Source: Nitrospinaceae bacterium
GTDB lineage: Bacteria > Nitrospinota > Nitrospinia > Nitrospinales > Nitrospinaceae
DNA length: 64,000 bases
Direction: 5' to 3'
Assembly (NCBI GenBank): GCA_029261535.1
Contig: JAJDBF010000029.1
Span: 89,133 to 153,132, forward strand
Numbering within the stretch: the first letter of the stretch is position 1; the number at the start of each line of letters is the position of its first letter. The translations under genes were made by a program, and so were the position numbers. Below the pieces are notes generated by a model. That model did not search any database and was not told the origin of the DNA. It saw only the letters and a program-made list of their open reading frames with translations. Shown piece after piece: positions 27,626 through 38,193 of the stretch.

Positions 27626-28312
27626 ATGAAGTGCGGCGTTGTGGTGTTCCCCGGTTCCAACTGCGACCATGATTGTTATCACATCCTCAAGCACATCATG
27701 GGATGGGACGCAAAATGGGTGTGGCATAAGGACGAGAGTCTCGACGGTCTCGACCTTCTGGTTCTGCCCGGCGGATTCTCCTATGGCGATTACCTGCGGG
27801 CGGGTTCGATCGCCTGTTTTTCGCCGATCATGAAAGCGGTCTCCGGGTTCGCTGGTCGGGGCGGGCGGGTGCTAGGTATTTGCAACGGGTTTCAGGTGTT
27901 GACCGAAGCGGGACTCCTGCCCGGTGCCTTGATGCGTAACCGGTCGCAGAGGTTCCTATGCAAATTTCAGAGCGTCCGCGTCGAAACATCAGCCACACCC
28001 TTCACCGCAGACTGTGCTGAGGGGGAGGTGTTGTCTCTCCCCATCGCTCACGCGGATGGCAATTTCTACGCCGATGCGGATACCATCAAACAGATGGAAG
28101 ACCAGGATCAAATTGTACTGCGCTATTGCAACGCTTCCGGAGAGGTTACCGATGCGGACAATCCGAACGGGTCCGCTGGCAGTATCGCCGGTGTGGTCAA
28201 TGCGGGTAAAAATGTGATGGGCTTGATGCCACATCCTGAACGTGCCGCCGACCCGGCACTCCCCGGCTCGGACGGTCGCAAACTGTTCGACTCCCTTCTC
28301 GCTTTCGCCTGA
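27626..28312 (+). CDS. purQ: Phosphoribosylformylglycinamidine synthase, glutaminase subunit
   Basis: At 228 residues this is a class I glutamine amidotransferase. The nucleophile Cys is in [11 protein letters not shown] and the catalytic His/Glu in MPHPERA near the C-terminus; [12 protein letters not shown] at the start and [12 protein letters not shown] are typical of PurQ. It releases ammonia from glutamine for PurL. It ends 7 bp before purL. Confidence 0.96.
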   Translation: MKCGVVVFPGSNCDHDCYHILKHIMGWDAKWVWHKDESLDGLDLLVLPGGFSYGDYLRAGSIACFSPIMKAVSGFAGRGGRVLGICNGFQVLTEAGLLPGALMRNRSQRFLCKFQSVRVETSATPFTADCAEGEVLSLPIAHADGNFYADADTIKQMEDQDQIVLRYCNASGEVTDADNPNGSAGSIAGVVNAGKNVMGLMPHPERAADPALPGSDGRKLFDSLLAFA

Positions 28313-28319
28313 GCCTGCC

Positions 28320-30554
28320 ATGGACCCCACTGCTTGCCCGGAAATCACCGATGCCCTGCTCGACGAACATAATTTAAGTCGCGAAGAATATCAGCGCATC
28401 GTTGAACTCATCGGACGCGCACCCAACTGGGTCGAGCTCGGCGTGTTCTCCGCCATGTGGAGTGAGCATTGCAGTTACAAAAGTTCGAAGCCGCATTTGA
28501 TGACCCTGCCGACCCAAGGCCCGCGCGTCATTCAAGGGCCGGGAGAAAACGCTGGTGTCGTTGACATTGGCGATGGTCAGGCCGTTGTGTTTAAAATCGA
28601 GAGCCACAATCACCCGTCGTTCATCGAGCCCTATCAGGGAGCGGCGACCGGTGTCGGCGGCATCCTGCGCGATATTTTTACGATGGGCGCGCGACCCATC
28701 GCTCTGCTAAATTCCTTGCGCTTCGGCGAGATCACGCATCCGAAAACACGCTATCTGTTGAACGGTGTTGTCAGTGGCATCGCCGGTTACGGCAACTGCA
28801 TCGGGGTTCCCACCGTCGGCGGTGAAATATATTTCGATGAATGTTACAACGGCAATATTCTGGTGAACGTATTTTCCCTGGGGCTGGTCAAGGCCGATCG
28901 CATTTTTCTCGGCAACGCATCAGGAGTCGGCAATCCGGTGATCTATGTCGGCTCGAAAACCGGGCGCGATGGCATCCACGGTGCCTCGATGGCCTCGGCT
29001 GAGTTTGACGACAAGACCGAAGAAAAACGGCCCACGGTACAGGTTGGCGACCCCTTCACTGAAAAATTACTGCTCGAAGCCTGCCTCGAAAGCATGAAAG
29101 AAGACTGGATCGTGGGCGTGCAGGATATGGGAGCCGCCGGGCTGACTTCATCCGCATTTGAAATGGCGGATCGTGCCGGCCTCGGACTGGAACTCAACAT
29201 TGATCAGGTGCCCATGCGTGAAGACGGGATGAGTGCCTACGAAGTCATGCTGTCGGAGTCGCAGGAGCGCATGCTGTTTGTGGTGCAGGCCGGGCGCGAG
29301 GACGAAGCGCTCACCACCTTCCGCAAGTGGGACCTGTCAGCCGAAGTCATTGGTCGCGTGGTCGAAGGCGACCGCATGGTGATCTCGCATGGCGGACGCA
29401 CGGTGCTCGATCTTCCGGTCAAGGCTGTGGTCGAAGGCGGACTTGCCGTGACTCGTCCGACAAAACGCCCCGCCAATCTTGATGACAACCAAAAACTCGA
29501 CCTGACTAAAATTGAAATCCCCGACACAGGAAAAACGCTCAAACATTTGCTGGCAACGCCGACGATTGCGCATAAAGGTTTTGTCTGGGAGCAGTACGAT
29601 CACATGGTGCGTCTCAACACGTTAGTCCTGCCGGGGTCGGATGCCGCCGTCCTGCGTGTTCCGGGAACGCAAAAGGCACTGGCCATCTCGGTCGATTGCA
29701 ACAGTCGCTACGGCTATCTTGATGCCTACACCGGCGGGCAGATCGCCTCTGCTGAAGCTTGCCGTAACGTGGTGTGCTCCGGCGCGGAGCCCATCGGTGT
29801 CAGCAATTGTTTAAACTTTGGCAATCCCGAGAACCCGGAAATCATGTGGCAGTTTGAACAGGCGGTGCGCGGTCTTGGCGACTGGTGTCGTTTCATGGAC
29901 ATTCCGGTAGTCAGCGGTAATGTCAGTCTTTATAATGAAACGAAAGGCGAAGCCATTTTTCCGACCCCGACCATCGCCGTGGTGGGCCTGATCGAAAACG
30001 CAGATCGGCATTGCACTCAAAATTTCAAACGCGAAGGTGATCGCATCGGATTGATCGGGCAGAGTCTCGAAGAGATCGGCGGCAGTGAATATCTAAAACT
30101 GGTGAGCTCCGAAATAAAAGGAAAACCGCCGAGGCTGGATCAGGCACTGGAAAAAAATGTGCAGGCCCTGTGTCTCGATTGGATTCAAAACGGACACCTC
30201 GCTTCGGCTCACGATTGTGCCGAAGGCGGATTGGCCGTGGCACTGGCGGAATGCGCCATGTCGGGTGAGGAAATGCTTGGGGCAAAAATAATTTTGCAAA
30301 GCACCCTGCGCCCGGATGCTTTGTGGTTTGGCGAAACGCAATCACGCATCGTGGTGACGTATTCGCCGGACGATGAAGCTCAATTGATTGCCGAGGCAAA
30401 GAAAGCCAACGTGCCGTTTGAAGTGATCGGCACTGTCGGCGGAAATCGATTGCAGTTTCAATTGAATGGTGACAGCGTCATGGACGAAGCGGTGGTCGCA
30501 TTGAACCGTATCTGGACTTCTTCTCTTGAGGAGTATGCAAACCGTGTGGGTTGA
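28320..30554 (+). CDS. purL: Phosphoribosylformylglycinamidine synthase, synthetase subunit
   Basis: The ATG at 28320 is chosen because [20 protein letters not shown] matches the usual short-PurL start; earlier in-frame codons lie inside purQ. The 744-residue protein is the Gram-positive/archaeal-type short PurL, which needs PurS and PurQ. Motifs include [40 protein letters not shown] and [10 protein letters not shown]. It makes FGAM from FGAR, ATP and ammonia. Its end overlaps purF by about 20 bp. Confidence 0.97.
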   Translation: MDPTACPEITDALLDEHNLSREEYQRIVELIGRAPNWVELGVFSAMWSEHCSYKSSKPHLMTLPTQGPRVIQGPGENAGVVDIGDGQAVVFKIESHNHPSFIEPYQGAATGVGGILRDIFTMGARPIALLNSLRFGEITHPKTRYLLNGVVSGIAGYGNCIGVPTVGGEIYFDECYNGNILVNVFSLGLVKADRIFLGNASGVGNPVIYVGSKTGRDGIHGASMASAEFDDKTEEKRPTVQVGDPFTEKLLLEACLESMKEDWIVGVQDMGAAGLTSSAFEMADRAGLGLELNIDQVPMREDGMSAYEVMLSESQERMLFVVQAGREDEALTTFRKWDLSAEVIGRVVEGDRMVISHGGRTVLDLPVKAVVEGGLAVTRPTKRPANLDDNQKLDLTKIEIPDTGKTLKHLLATPTIAHKGFVWEQYDHMVRLNTLVLPGSDAAVLRVPGTQKALAISVDCNSRYGYLDAYTGGQIASAEACRNVVCSGAEPIGVSNCLNFGNPENPEIMWQFEQAVRGLGDWCRFMDIPVVSGNVSLYNETKGEAIFPTPTIAVVGLIENADRHCTQNFKREGDRIGLIGQSLEEIGGSEYLKLVSSEIKGKPPRLDQALEKNVQALCLDWIQNGHLASAHDCAEGGLAVALAECAMSGEEMLGAKIILQSTLRPDALWFGETQSRIVVTYSPDDEAQLIAEAKKANVPFEVIGTVGGNRLQFQLNGDSVMDEAVVALNRIWTSSLEEYANRVG

Positions 30555-32001
30555 ATCGGATAAGTTTCACGATGAATGCGGAGTGGTCGGCATCTTCGGT
30601 CATGCCGAAGCGTCCAACCTGGCTTACCTCGGATTGTATTCGCTTCAACACCGTGGGCAGGAAAGCGCGGGTATTGCTTCAGTCGACGAGGGTGATGTCA
30701 AAGTTGAAGTCGGGATGGGGCTGGTCGCCGATGTGTTCACCAGTGCCCGGCTGGAACGCTTGCCGGGGAACATGGCCATTGGTCACAATCGTTATTCGAC
30801 CACGGGCGAGAGCCATGTCAAGAACGCCCAGCCCTGCGTGATCAAATATTCCCACGGTTCATTAGCGTTGGCGCACAACGGCAACCTGGTGAACGCCGAT
30901 GGTATTCGCGAACAGTTGGTGGAAGCCGGATCGATTTTCCAGTCGACCAACGACAGTGAAGTGGTGCTTCATCTCATTGCTCAATCGCAGGCCGAAAGTC
31001 TGGTTGAGCGTGTGACCGAGGCCCTCAGTCAGGTGCAGGGTGCGTATTCTCTGGTGCTGATGTCTGAAAATGAAATCATCGCGGCACGCGATCCGCACGG
31101 GTTCAGGCCGTTGGTGCTGGGCGAAGTCGACGGGGCACCGGTGGTATCGTCCGAATCCTGTGTCATGGATCTCATCGGCGCAAAATATATTCGCGAAGTC
31201 AAACCCGGAGAAATCCTGCGGATTAACGACAAAGGTGTCACCTCCTATTCACCCTTCCCCAGTGTTGAACCGAAGAAATGTATTTTTGAACACATCTATT
31301 TTGCACGACCGGACAGCGTCCTGTTTGGCGAATACGTCTACAATGTTCGCAAACGCATGGGAAAAACCTTGTCGGAACAAGCGCCAGTGGATGCAGATAT
31401 CGTGGTGCCGGTGCCGGACTCGGGCAACTTGTCAGCATTGGGTTATGCCGAGGCCTCGGGCATTCCGTTTGAGATGGCGTTGATCCGCAATCACTATGTA
31501 GGCAGAACCTTCATCGAGCCGCAGTCGCAGATTCGGCACTTCGGAGTGCGGGTCAAACTCAATGCGGTGAAGGAACTGATCGTCGGCAAACGAGTCATCA
31601 TCATCGACGACTCGATCGTGCGCGGCACCACCAGTCGCAAGATTGTGAAGATGATGCGTGAAGCCGGGGCGACGGAAGTGCATGTGCGTATCAGTTCCCC
31701 GCCGAGTTTGTACTCCTGTTTCTATGGCATCGATACGCCGACCAGCGAAGAGCTCATCGCCTCCACCCACAACCTGGAAGAAACGCGAAAGTTTCTCACT
31801 GCGGACACGCTGGAATATCTTGACCTCAATCGTATGCTGGAAGTGATGCAAGACGATAACAAACATTTCTGCACCGCCTGCTTCAGTGGCGACTATCCCG
31901 TGACACCGCATCAGGGTGAGCCATCGAATCAGTTGCCCTTATTCGGCGGCGAGGCTACGTCAGTCCCCGAAGAAGAAAGCCTGCCGAAGCCTGTCTCTTA
32001 A
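30535..32001 (+). CDS. purF: Amidophosphoribosyltransferase
   Basis: The 488-residue enzyme starts at an ATG inside the end of purL (GTG 30542 is an alternative with better spacing to GAGGAG). The class II glutaminase part has the Cys of [11 protein letters not shown], which becomes N-terminal after propeptide removal, plus GHNRYSTTG and AHNGNLVN. The phosphoribosyltransferase part has the PRPP loop [15 protein letters not shown]. Cysteines in [11 protein letters not shown] and [11 protein letters not shown] fit the Fe-S-cluster type of PurF known from Bacillus. It catalyses the first committed step of purine synthesis, so here the first enzyme is encoded last in the operon. Confidence 0.97.
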   Translation: MQTVWVESDKFHDECGVVGIFGHAEASNLAYLGLYSLQHRGQESAGIASVDEGDVKVEVGMGLVADVFTSARLERLPGNMAIGHNRYSTTGESHVKNAQPCVIKYSHGSLALAHNGNLVNADGIREQLVEAGSIFQSTNDSEVVLHLIAQSQAESLVERVTEALSQVQGAYSLVLMSENEIIAARDPHGFRPLVLGEVDGAPVVSSESCVMDLIGAKYIREVKPGEILRINDKGVTSYSPFPSVEPKKCIFEHIYFARPDSVLFGEYVYNVRKRMGKTLSEQAPVDADIVVPVPDSGNLSALGYAEASGIPFEMALIRNHYVGRTFIEPQSQIRHFGVRVKLNAVKELIVGKRVIIIDDSIVRGTTSRKIVKMMREAGATEVHVRISSPPSLYSCFYGIDTPTSEELIASTHNLEETRKFLTADTLEYLDLNRMLEVMQDDNKHFCTACFSGDYPVTPHQGEPSNQLPLFGGEATSVPEEESLPKPVS

Positions 32002-32004
32002 GGC

Positions 32005-32028
32005 AGGTCTGCATATATTGATAGACCT
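32005..32028 (+). terminator. Weak hairpin after purF
   Basis: AGGTCT (32005-32010) and AGACCT (32023-32028) form a 6-bp stem with a 12-nt loop, followed by TCTTTATTATG. It is placed as a terminator for the pur operon, but the T-tract is poor. Confidence 0.35.
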
Positions 32029-32048
32029 TCTTTATTATGTCACCTATA

Positions 32049-32115
32049 GCTTCCCCCGCTTCACAACAGCCACCAGTCGATCAGTAATCTGCGTGACTTT
32101 CACGTGGGAGTTGAG
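32049..32115 (-). pseudogene. C-terminal remnant of an unknown gene, copy 1
   Basis: Read on the minus strand this stretch encodes SHVKVTQITDRLVAVVKRGK and ends in a stop. A second copy of the same sequence with small changes is at 32801-32872. Similarity stops upstream of SHVKV, so only the end of the parent gene is left. I cannot name the parent protein. It lies just downstream (3') of the pilin-like gene. Confidence 0.6.
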
Positions 32116-32122
32116 GGAATGC

Positions 32123-32689
32123 TTATTGTTTATTCTTCAATTCTCTAATATTCCCTTTAGCATCGACTTCATATACTTTTTCACTTTCCTCGTGTGATGC
32201 TTTTGCAATGAAGGTATTCTCAGTCCCACCACCACTAATCGTCACCTTAGGATCGAGAACAAATCCAACGCTTAAGCCTGATGCCAGTGAGGCATTGCAA
32301 TTTTTATCTGAACCACGATCATTCCAAAAGTATTCGCAAGTCAGATACAAATGATGAAGGTTGGATTTTATTTGGTTATCAATAGCACGCCAATCACCCC
32401 CACAACATTGAGGAATGCTTAGTACTAGCAATATCGATAAAACTGCTGCAGCAAGTGAATAGCGAAATCCAGAGAAGAATCCTTTCTTTATTGTAAAAAC
32501 AAAACTACGCACAATGAGAAAAAGAAGCAAAAGAAATGCACAAGCTGCAATAAAATTTATGTCGGATATTGGGTTCTTCTTAAACAAGTAATGTTTAAAG
32601 AATAATGATCCTCCGATAATCGAATAGCCCGATATACCCGTAAAAATGACAAATAAAATGACATTTCCTATTTTCCTTACAACGGACAA
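32123..32689 (-). CDS. Membrane protein with pilin-like C-terminal domain
   Basis: A TTG start is used, with GGAGA 6 bases upstream. The 188-residue protein has three predicted helices (about 8-30, 44-68, 76-95), then a soluble part (about 96-188) that resembles the globular part of type IV pilins: DNQIKSNLHHLYLTCEYFWN, DRGSDKNC, VTISGGGTENTFIAKASH and YEVDAKGNI. True pilins carry this on a single N-terminal methylated helix; here no prepilin peptidase site is seen. The DNA is AT-richer than neighbours, and the gene sits between two copies of a foreign gene remnant, next to an IS110 element, so it is probably acquired. Function unknown. Confidence 0.7.
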   Translation of the reverse strand: MSVVRKIGNVILFVIFTGISGYSIIGGSLFFKHYLFKKNPISDINFIAACAFLLLLFLIVRSFVFTIKKGFFSGFRYSLAAAVLSILLVLSIPQCCGGDWRAIDNQIKSNLHHLYLTCEYFWNDRGSDKNCNASLASGLSVGFVLDPKVTISGGGTENTFIAKASHEESEKVYEVDAKGNIRELKNKQ

Positions 32690-32800
32690 AGGTTCTCCAT
32701 TTTCCGGTTTATTTTTTTAATTTACCTTCCTCCGTCATATTAATTCTCCGTGAAAATATTTCGAGGTAAATCCATTAAAGATAATTTTAAATGGATAGAC

Positions 32801-32872
32801 TCACTCCATCCGCTTCCCCCGCTTCACAACAGCCACCAGTCGATCAGCAATCTGTGTGACCTTGACGTGGGA
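32801..32872 (-). pseudogene. C-terminal remnant of an unknown gene, copy 2
   Basis: Minus-strand translation HYSHVKVTQIADRLVAVVKR, then GKRME and a stop. It is the longer-ended version of the remnant at 32049-32115, and lies upstream of the pilin-like gene. The two copies form an approximately 60-bp direct repeat flanking that gene. Confidence 0.6.
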
Positions 32873-32939
32873 ATAATGTTTTTAAAGGGGTAAGTAGGTA
32901 AAGGGGTCATAAAGGGGTCAAATCCTTTATTGACTATAG

Positions 32940-33240
32940 GTTGCGAATCACCCTGCTCTTTGCTGGCTGTGCGCCAGAACCCACCTTGCGGTGGGGCTAA
33001 TGGGCTGAACCTGCAAGAGCGGACAATAATTTCTGAGCGCAGGAAAAATATTTGGCGATAGCCGACCGCAAGGTCCGCGTCCCTCTTTACATTCAAGAAC
33101 CCGAATAGCGATTCTTGAAAGGGAATATTGTATTACCCAAAAGCAAAAAAGCAAAGGCGAGATTCTTCTCTCCACTGCGTTTCGATCAGAATGACATGCG
33201 GAGGTTTTCGTCGCCCCTCCGCCGACCGCCAGGTCCGGCG
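32940..33240. repeat. Repeat mosaic between remnant copy 2 and the IS110 gene
   Basis: A CCACCTTGCGGTGGGGCTAA module (about 32980-33001), a REP-like hairpin AAGAACCCGAATAGCGATTCTT (33094-33118 region) and the right end of the MITE-like family (33127-33196, GCAAAGGCGAGATTCTTCTC to TCAGAATGACA) follow one another. No ORF here is supported. Confidence 0.7.
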
Positions 33241-33245
33241 AGGAT

Positions 33246-34428
<1,183 letters not shown>

Positions 34429-34500
34429 CACTTGACCCTCTTAACTTCCTTCCGAGGATCATACAAGAATGACAGTTCGTTGATTTTATTTGTCACGTAA

Positions 34501-34522
34501 AAGAACGCGAGTGGCGGTTCTT
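34501..34522. repeat. REP-like hairpin
   Basis: AAGAACGCGAGTGGCGGTTCTT, one mismatch in the stem, same family as 12910-12932. It lies between the IS110 non-coding end and shc, preceded by a fragment (CGAGGATCATACAAGAATGA) that recurs at about 42998. Confidence 0.7.
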
Positions 34523-34587
34523 GAGCAGGGGAAATGGAATTTCAATGTTACGCAAAGGTTTCTTCGATGAAGTGAGGCTACCTGCAA

Positions 34588-36549
34588 TCAACCTGATCTG
34601 AGTGCAGTGCGGTAGCGGGACAAGGCCATGAGCGGGAAGAACTGTCTGTACATATGATAGCGAATATAAAAATGTCCGGGAAAGCCGGTGCCGGTGAAAT
34701 AATCTTCGTACCAGGAACCGTCTTCAAGTTGCTGTTCGATTAAATATTGAACGCCTTTTGCCGCGGTGTCGCTTTCGGCTTCTCCGGTTTCGATCAGGGC
34801 CATCAAGGCCCAGGCGGATTGTGAGCAGGTGCTGTGGCCTTGTCCGCGTAGTTTTGGGTCGAGGTAGGAATCGCAGGTTTCGCCCCAGCCGCCGTCTTCA
34901 TTTTGATGCGACTTGATCCATTCGACGGCTTTCCTGATGCGCGGTTGTGTCATGTCTTCGCCGATGGCGTGCAAGCCGGTGAGCACCAGCCAGGTGCCAT
35001 AAATATAGTTCACGCCCCAGCGTCCCCACCAGCATCCGTCATATTCCTGTTCACTGTAGATGAAGTCAATCGCCCGGCGTACGCGCGGTGCATCGGTTGC
35101 ATGACCGATACGACCGAGCATCCACAGGATGCGACCGGTGACGTCCACCGTTGGCGGATCGAGCATGGCACCGTGATCGGCAAAGGGGATTTCGTTGAAC
35201 AGGGCGTGATCGTTGTCGCGATCAAACGCCGCCCAACCGCCGTTGGCCGATTGCATGGAGAACAGCCAGGTGAGGGCGCGGTCCATCTCGCGCCGTTTGT
35301 GCTTTTCATCCTGCACCTTGCAACGATCAAGGGCCATCAGGATTTCCGCCGTGTCGTCGCAGTCGGGGTAGCCGTCGTTGAAAAACTCGAAGGCCCAGCC
35401 GCCCGCCGGAGTGCCCGGATTTTTAAAACGCCAGTCGCCGCGCCGCGTCACCTGCTTGGTCAACATCCAGTCGCAGGCTTGCGCTACTGAAGGATGATCT
35501 TCTGGCACGCCGGAATCCAGCAATGCGTTGGCGGCGATGGCGGTGTCCCACAGCGGGGAAACGCAGGCCTGCATGGAGAGGCGGTCATCTTGCTCGATCA
35601 AAAACCGATCGACCGCTTCAAACGCCTTGGTCAGGATAGGATCGTCAAGCGAGTAACCTTCCAGATGCAACGCGAGGATCGAATTGAACATGGCTGGTTG
35701 AATGCCGGCGAAATCACCTTCCGGTTCCTGATGATCGAGAGTCCAGCGCAGGGCTTTTTTCATTGCTGTTTTGCGTAAAGGTTTCCATCCCGGTTTGCCC
35801 AGGGTCTTTAGCGTTTTGTCGATAAAAAGAAAAGCGTTAGGCCAGTTGAACCCTGGCTTTTGCGATTTGATGCTGAGGTCGCGGTCCGTCGGAGTGAACA
35901 ACTCCTGCACTGAGTGCTCTTCGGACAAAGGCCAGACCGGTTGATGAGCATAGACCATGGTGAGCGGGACCACGGTGCCGCGCGACCAACTCGACATTTC
36001 ATAGACGTTGAAGTAGAACCAGTTGGGAAGCAGGATCACCTCGACCGGCATTGCCGGGATATCGTCCCAGGAACTTTGCCCCAACATGGCCAGAAATATT
36101 TTGGTGAACACGCGCGCCGAATTCACTCCGCCCAGTTCCGCAATTACTTTGCGGGCCTTTTCCATGGCCGGTTCGTGCGGCGAAACGCCCAGCATTTTGA
36201 GAGCGATATAAGCTTCGATGGTGCAACTGATATCGGGCGGTCCGCCATAGAACAGGTCCCATCCACCGTGGTCGCGCTGAATGTGCAAAAGAAAGTTGCG
36301 GATTTTTTCGCGCTTGTCCCGGTACCTGTCTTCGATCCCCAGAAAATGTATCAGAAAGACAAACTCCGAGGTGATGGTGGCGTTGGATTCCAGTTCCTCT
36401 ACCCAAAACCCTTCCTTATATTGAGTGGAAAAGTGATGGTCTCGCGCGGCGGTTATGGTTTTATCCAGAGAGGACATAGCCTCCTGCCCGAGGGTGAGGT
36501 TGGCGTCCAGACCTGTTGCCGGAGCGGTTGAGTCTTCAGTGGATTCCAT
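34588..36549 (-). CDS. shc: Squalene-hopene cyclase
   Basis: The 653-residue protein is of usual length. The catalytic acid motif is D396-C-D398-D399-T (GYPDCDDTAEIL). Several QW repeats are visible (for example QRDHGGWDLF, QSANGGWAAFD, QNEDGGWGE, QQLEDGSW), which stabilise the alpha/alpha-barrel. It is a monotopic membrane enzyme that cyclises squalene to hopene, the precursor of hopanoids. No other hpn genes are adjacent, but an HpnN-like hopanoid transporter lies at 21911. The spacer upstream of the gene (36550-37069) is mostly repeat mosaic. Confidence 0.95.
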   Translation of the reverse strand: MESTEDSTAPATGLDANLTLGQEAMSSLDKTITAARDHHFSTQYKEGFWVEELESNATITSEFVFLIHFLGIEDRYRDKREKIRNFLLHIQRDHGGWDLFYGGPPDISCTIEAYIALKMLGVSPHEPAMEKARKVIAELGGVNSARVFTKIFLAMLGQSSWDDIPAMPVEVILLPNWFYFNVYEMSSWSRGTVVPLTMVYAHQPVWPLSEEHSVQELFTPTDRDLSIKSQKPGFNWPNAFLFIDKTLKTLGKPGWKPLRKTAMKKALRWTLDHQEPEGDFAGIQPAMFNSILALHLEGYSLDDPILTKAFEAVDRFLIEQDDRLSMQACVSPLWDTAIAANALLDSGVPEDHPSVAQACDWMLTKQVTRRGDWRFKNPGTPAGGWAFEFFNDGYPDCDDTAEILMALDRCKVQDEKHKRREMDRALTWLFSMQSANGGWAAFDRDNDHALFNEIPFADHGAMLDPPTVDVTGRILWMLGRIGHATDAPRVRRAIDFIYSEQEYDGCWWGRWGVNYIYGTWLVLTGLHAIGEDMTQPRIRKAVEWIKSHQNEDGGWGETCDSYLDPKLRGQGHSTCSQSAWALMALIETGEAESDTAAKGVQYLIEQQLEDGSWYEDYFTGTGFPGHFYIRYHMYRQFFPLMALSRYRTALRSG

Positions 36550-36574
36550 TCAGGGACATCTCAAAAAAAAGGTG

Positions 36575-36850
36575 GTTTGGGTGCTCCGCGCACGGCGGAC
36601 CTCGCAGTCGGCGAACGGGATTCAAGAACGCAAATAGCGGTTTTTGAACAGGTGTGACAAACGGTTCTTGAACAAATGCACTCAGAAATTGTTTCTGATG
36701 CAAAACGGGTCAGCCATCTGGCCCTACCGCAAGGTGGTGCGCGAAAGAGAAGGTGTTAACATCCCGGTTGTATCGCTTGCCAGTTGTATGCTAGCCCCAC
36801 CGCAAGGTGGTGCGAACTGCCGGAATGGGAAATATCGAATTGTTAGAGGT
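36575..36850. repeat. Repeat mosaic upstream of shc
   Basis: It contains GTGCTCCGCGCACGGCGGAC (about 36580), a REP-like hairpin (36621-36649: TTCAAGAACGCAAATAGCGG followed by TTTTTGAA), a half copy ACGGTTCTTGAAC (36661) and two CCGCAAGGTGGTGCG modules (about 36727 and 36791). A 133-codon open frame across it is not considered a gene. 36850-36970 is AT-rich and shows nothing else. Confidence 0.7.
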
Positions 36851-36971
36851 TCTTTAAAAGCAACGCCAGCGGGGGCTTGTGTTATCTCTATAAATGCAGA
36901 ATACCCTAATCCATTTGAAATCCAAAATAAAGATAGAGATGCCAAAAAACCCGGTTTTTTCCGGATTTTTA

Positions 36972-37001
36972 TTGACAAAAGGCTTGTGAATTTCATAAGA
37001 T
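36972..37001 (+). promoter_or_regulatory. Promoter of rplM-rpsI
   Basis: TTGACA (36972-36977), 18-bp spacing and TAAGAT (36996-37001), about 70 bp before the rplM start. Confidence 0.65.
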
Positions 37002-37069
37002 GCCTGTTCTGTTCATTTACAATCAATCGCTTTCTCAGTGAGTAGAGAGCGAGTCAATTTGGAATATTT

Positions 37070-37498
37070 ATGAAAACGTTCTCCGCCAAACCGTCGGATG
37101 TGGTCAAAAAGTGGGTCGTGATTGATGCCGCCGACCAAGCTGTCGGTCGTGTTGCCAGCAAAGCGGCCGCGATCATTCGTGGCAAAACCAAACCGATTTT
37201 CACTCCCCACGTCGACACGGGCGACAATGTCATCATTGTCAACGCGGCGAAAGTCAAAATGACCGGGAAAAAATGGTTGCAGAAGGAATACTTCTGGTAC
37301 ACCGGGCATCCCGGCGGTTTAAAATCCCTGCGCGCTGAAGAGATTTTAGCGAAAAGGCCGTCTGACCTCTTGAAGCAAGCGATCGATGGGATGTTGCCGA
37401 AGAATAGACTGGGCCGGACGCTCCGGTTGAATTATCGAATTTACGACACCGAGGAACATCCTCACACAGGGCAGGCGCCTGAAGTCATCACCCTATAA
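37070..37498 (+). CDS. rplM: 50S ribosomal protein L13
   Basis: The 142-residue protein is full length. VIDAADQAVGRVASKAAAII, then IRGK.KPIFTPHVDTGDNVI and the C-terminal YDTEEHPHTGQAPEVI identify L13. It binds 23S rRNA early in 50S assembly. It is the first gene of the universal rplM-rpsI pair, with 59 bp to rpsI; a sigma-70-type promoter lies upstream. Confidence 0.98.
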   Translation: MKTFSAKPSDVVKKWVVIDAADQAVGRVASKAAAIIRGKTKPIFTPHVDTGDNVIIVNAAKVKMTGKKWLQKEYFWYTGHPGGLKSLRAEEILAKRPSDLLKQAIDGMLPKNRLGRTLRLNYRIYDTEEHPHTGQAPEVITL

Positions 37499-37557
37499 CA
37501 ATTTGGCAAGAGGAGCGACCCGTTTCCAATAACTGGAGCGGGACGAACTGAGACAAT

Positions 37558-37947
37558 ATGGAAGATAGATTTTATGCTACAGGTCGGAGAAAAGAAGCGG
37601 TTGCGAAGGTGTGGTTGCATCCTGGAAACGGCAAAATAACCGTTAACAAAATAGATTTGACCGCCTATTTTGGTCGACCCACCACGGAAATGATCGTGCG
37701 GCGACCCTTCGACATGACGGAAACTCAAGCGCAGTTTGACGTGGTTGCCACGGTGCTGGGCGGGGGAAAGTCAGGCCAGGCGGGTGCTTTGCGCCTCGGT
37801 ATTTCGAAAGCTCTTCTCGTGTCAAATCCGGACTTGCGCCCGGTATTGAAAAAAGCCGGGTTCCTCACCCGCGATTCCAGGGAAGTGGAGCGTAAAAAAT
37901 GTGGCCAGCCTGGGGCTCGCAAGCGTTTTCAATTCTCCAAGCGTTGA
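37558..37947 (+). CDS. rpsI: 30S ribosomal protein S9
   Basis: The 129-residue protein shows [16 protein letters not shown] at the start, [20 protein letters not shown] in the middle and the basic tail [11 protein letters not shown], whose last residues reach the P-site tRNA. The start is the ATG at 37558; no clear SD is visible. It is second in the rplM-rpsI transcript. Confidence 0.98.
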   Translation: MEDRFYATGRRKEAVAKVWLHPGNGKITVNKIDLTAYFGRPTTEMIVRRPFDMTETQAQFDVVATVLGGGKSGQAGALRLGISKALLVSNPDLRPVLKKAGFLTRDSREVERKKCGQPGARKRFQFSKR

Positions 37948-37979
37948 TCCTTCCGATCATCCGTTTCTTACGCATTAAA

Positions 37980-38190
37980 TTCTAAAAGAATTCCCCGGTC
38001 AGGGGACCTTGGCTCAAGAGCCAATGGGCTCTGGCAGATGGCGGGTGGACCTTGCGGTCGGCTAACGTGGAAACGCTTTGCGATGTGCTCCATAGATGTT
38101 GCTAATGTATTAATGGTCAGCCCCTTACCCCCACCGGAAGGTGGTTAGCCCCACTGCTAAGTGGTGGGTTTATTGTTTTTTTCGAGTCCT
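37980..38190. repeat. Repeat mosaic between rpsI and argC
   Basis: The spacer carries CCCCGGTCAGGGG (a hairpin without T-tract, about 37998), GGCTAACGTGGAAACGCTTT (about 38062; also near 52744) and paired CCACCGGAAGGTGGTTAGCC and CCACTGCTAAGTGGTGGG modules (about 38130-38168). These recur at 42870 and 52800-52895. It also has to hold the argC promoter, which I cannot point out. Confidence 0.6.
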
Positions 38191-38193
38191 TAC

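Noticed and set aside
36644..37045. 133-codon + strand frame before rplM
   Set aside because: It is composed of dispersed repeat modules and covers the rplM promoter.
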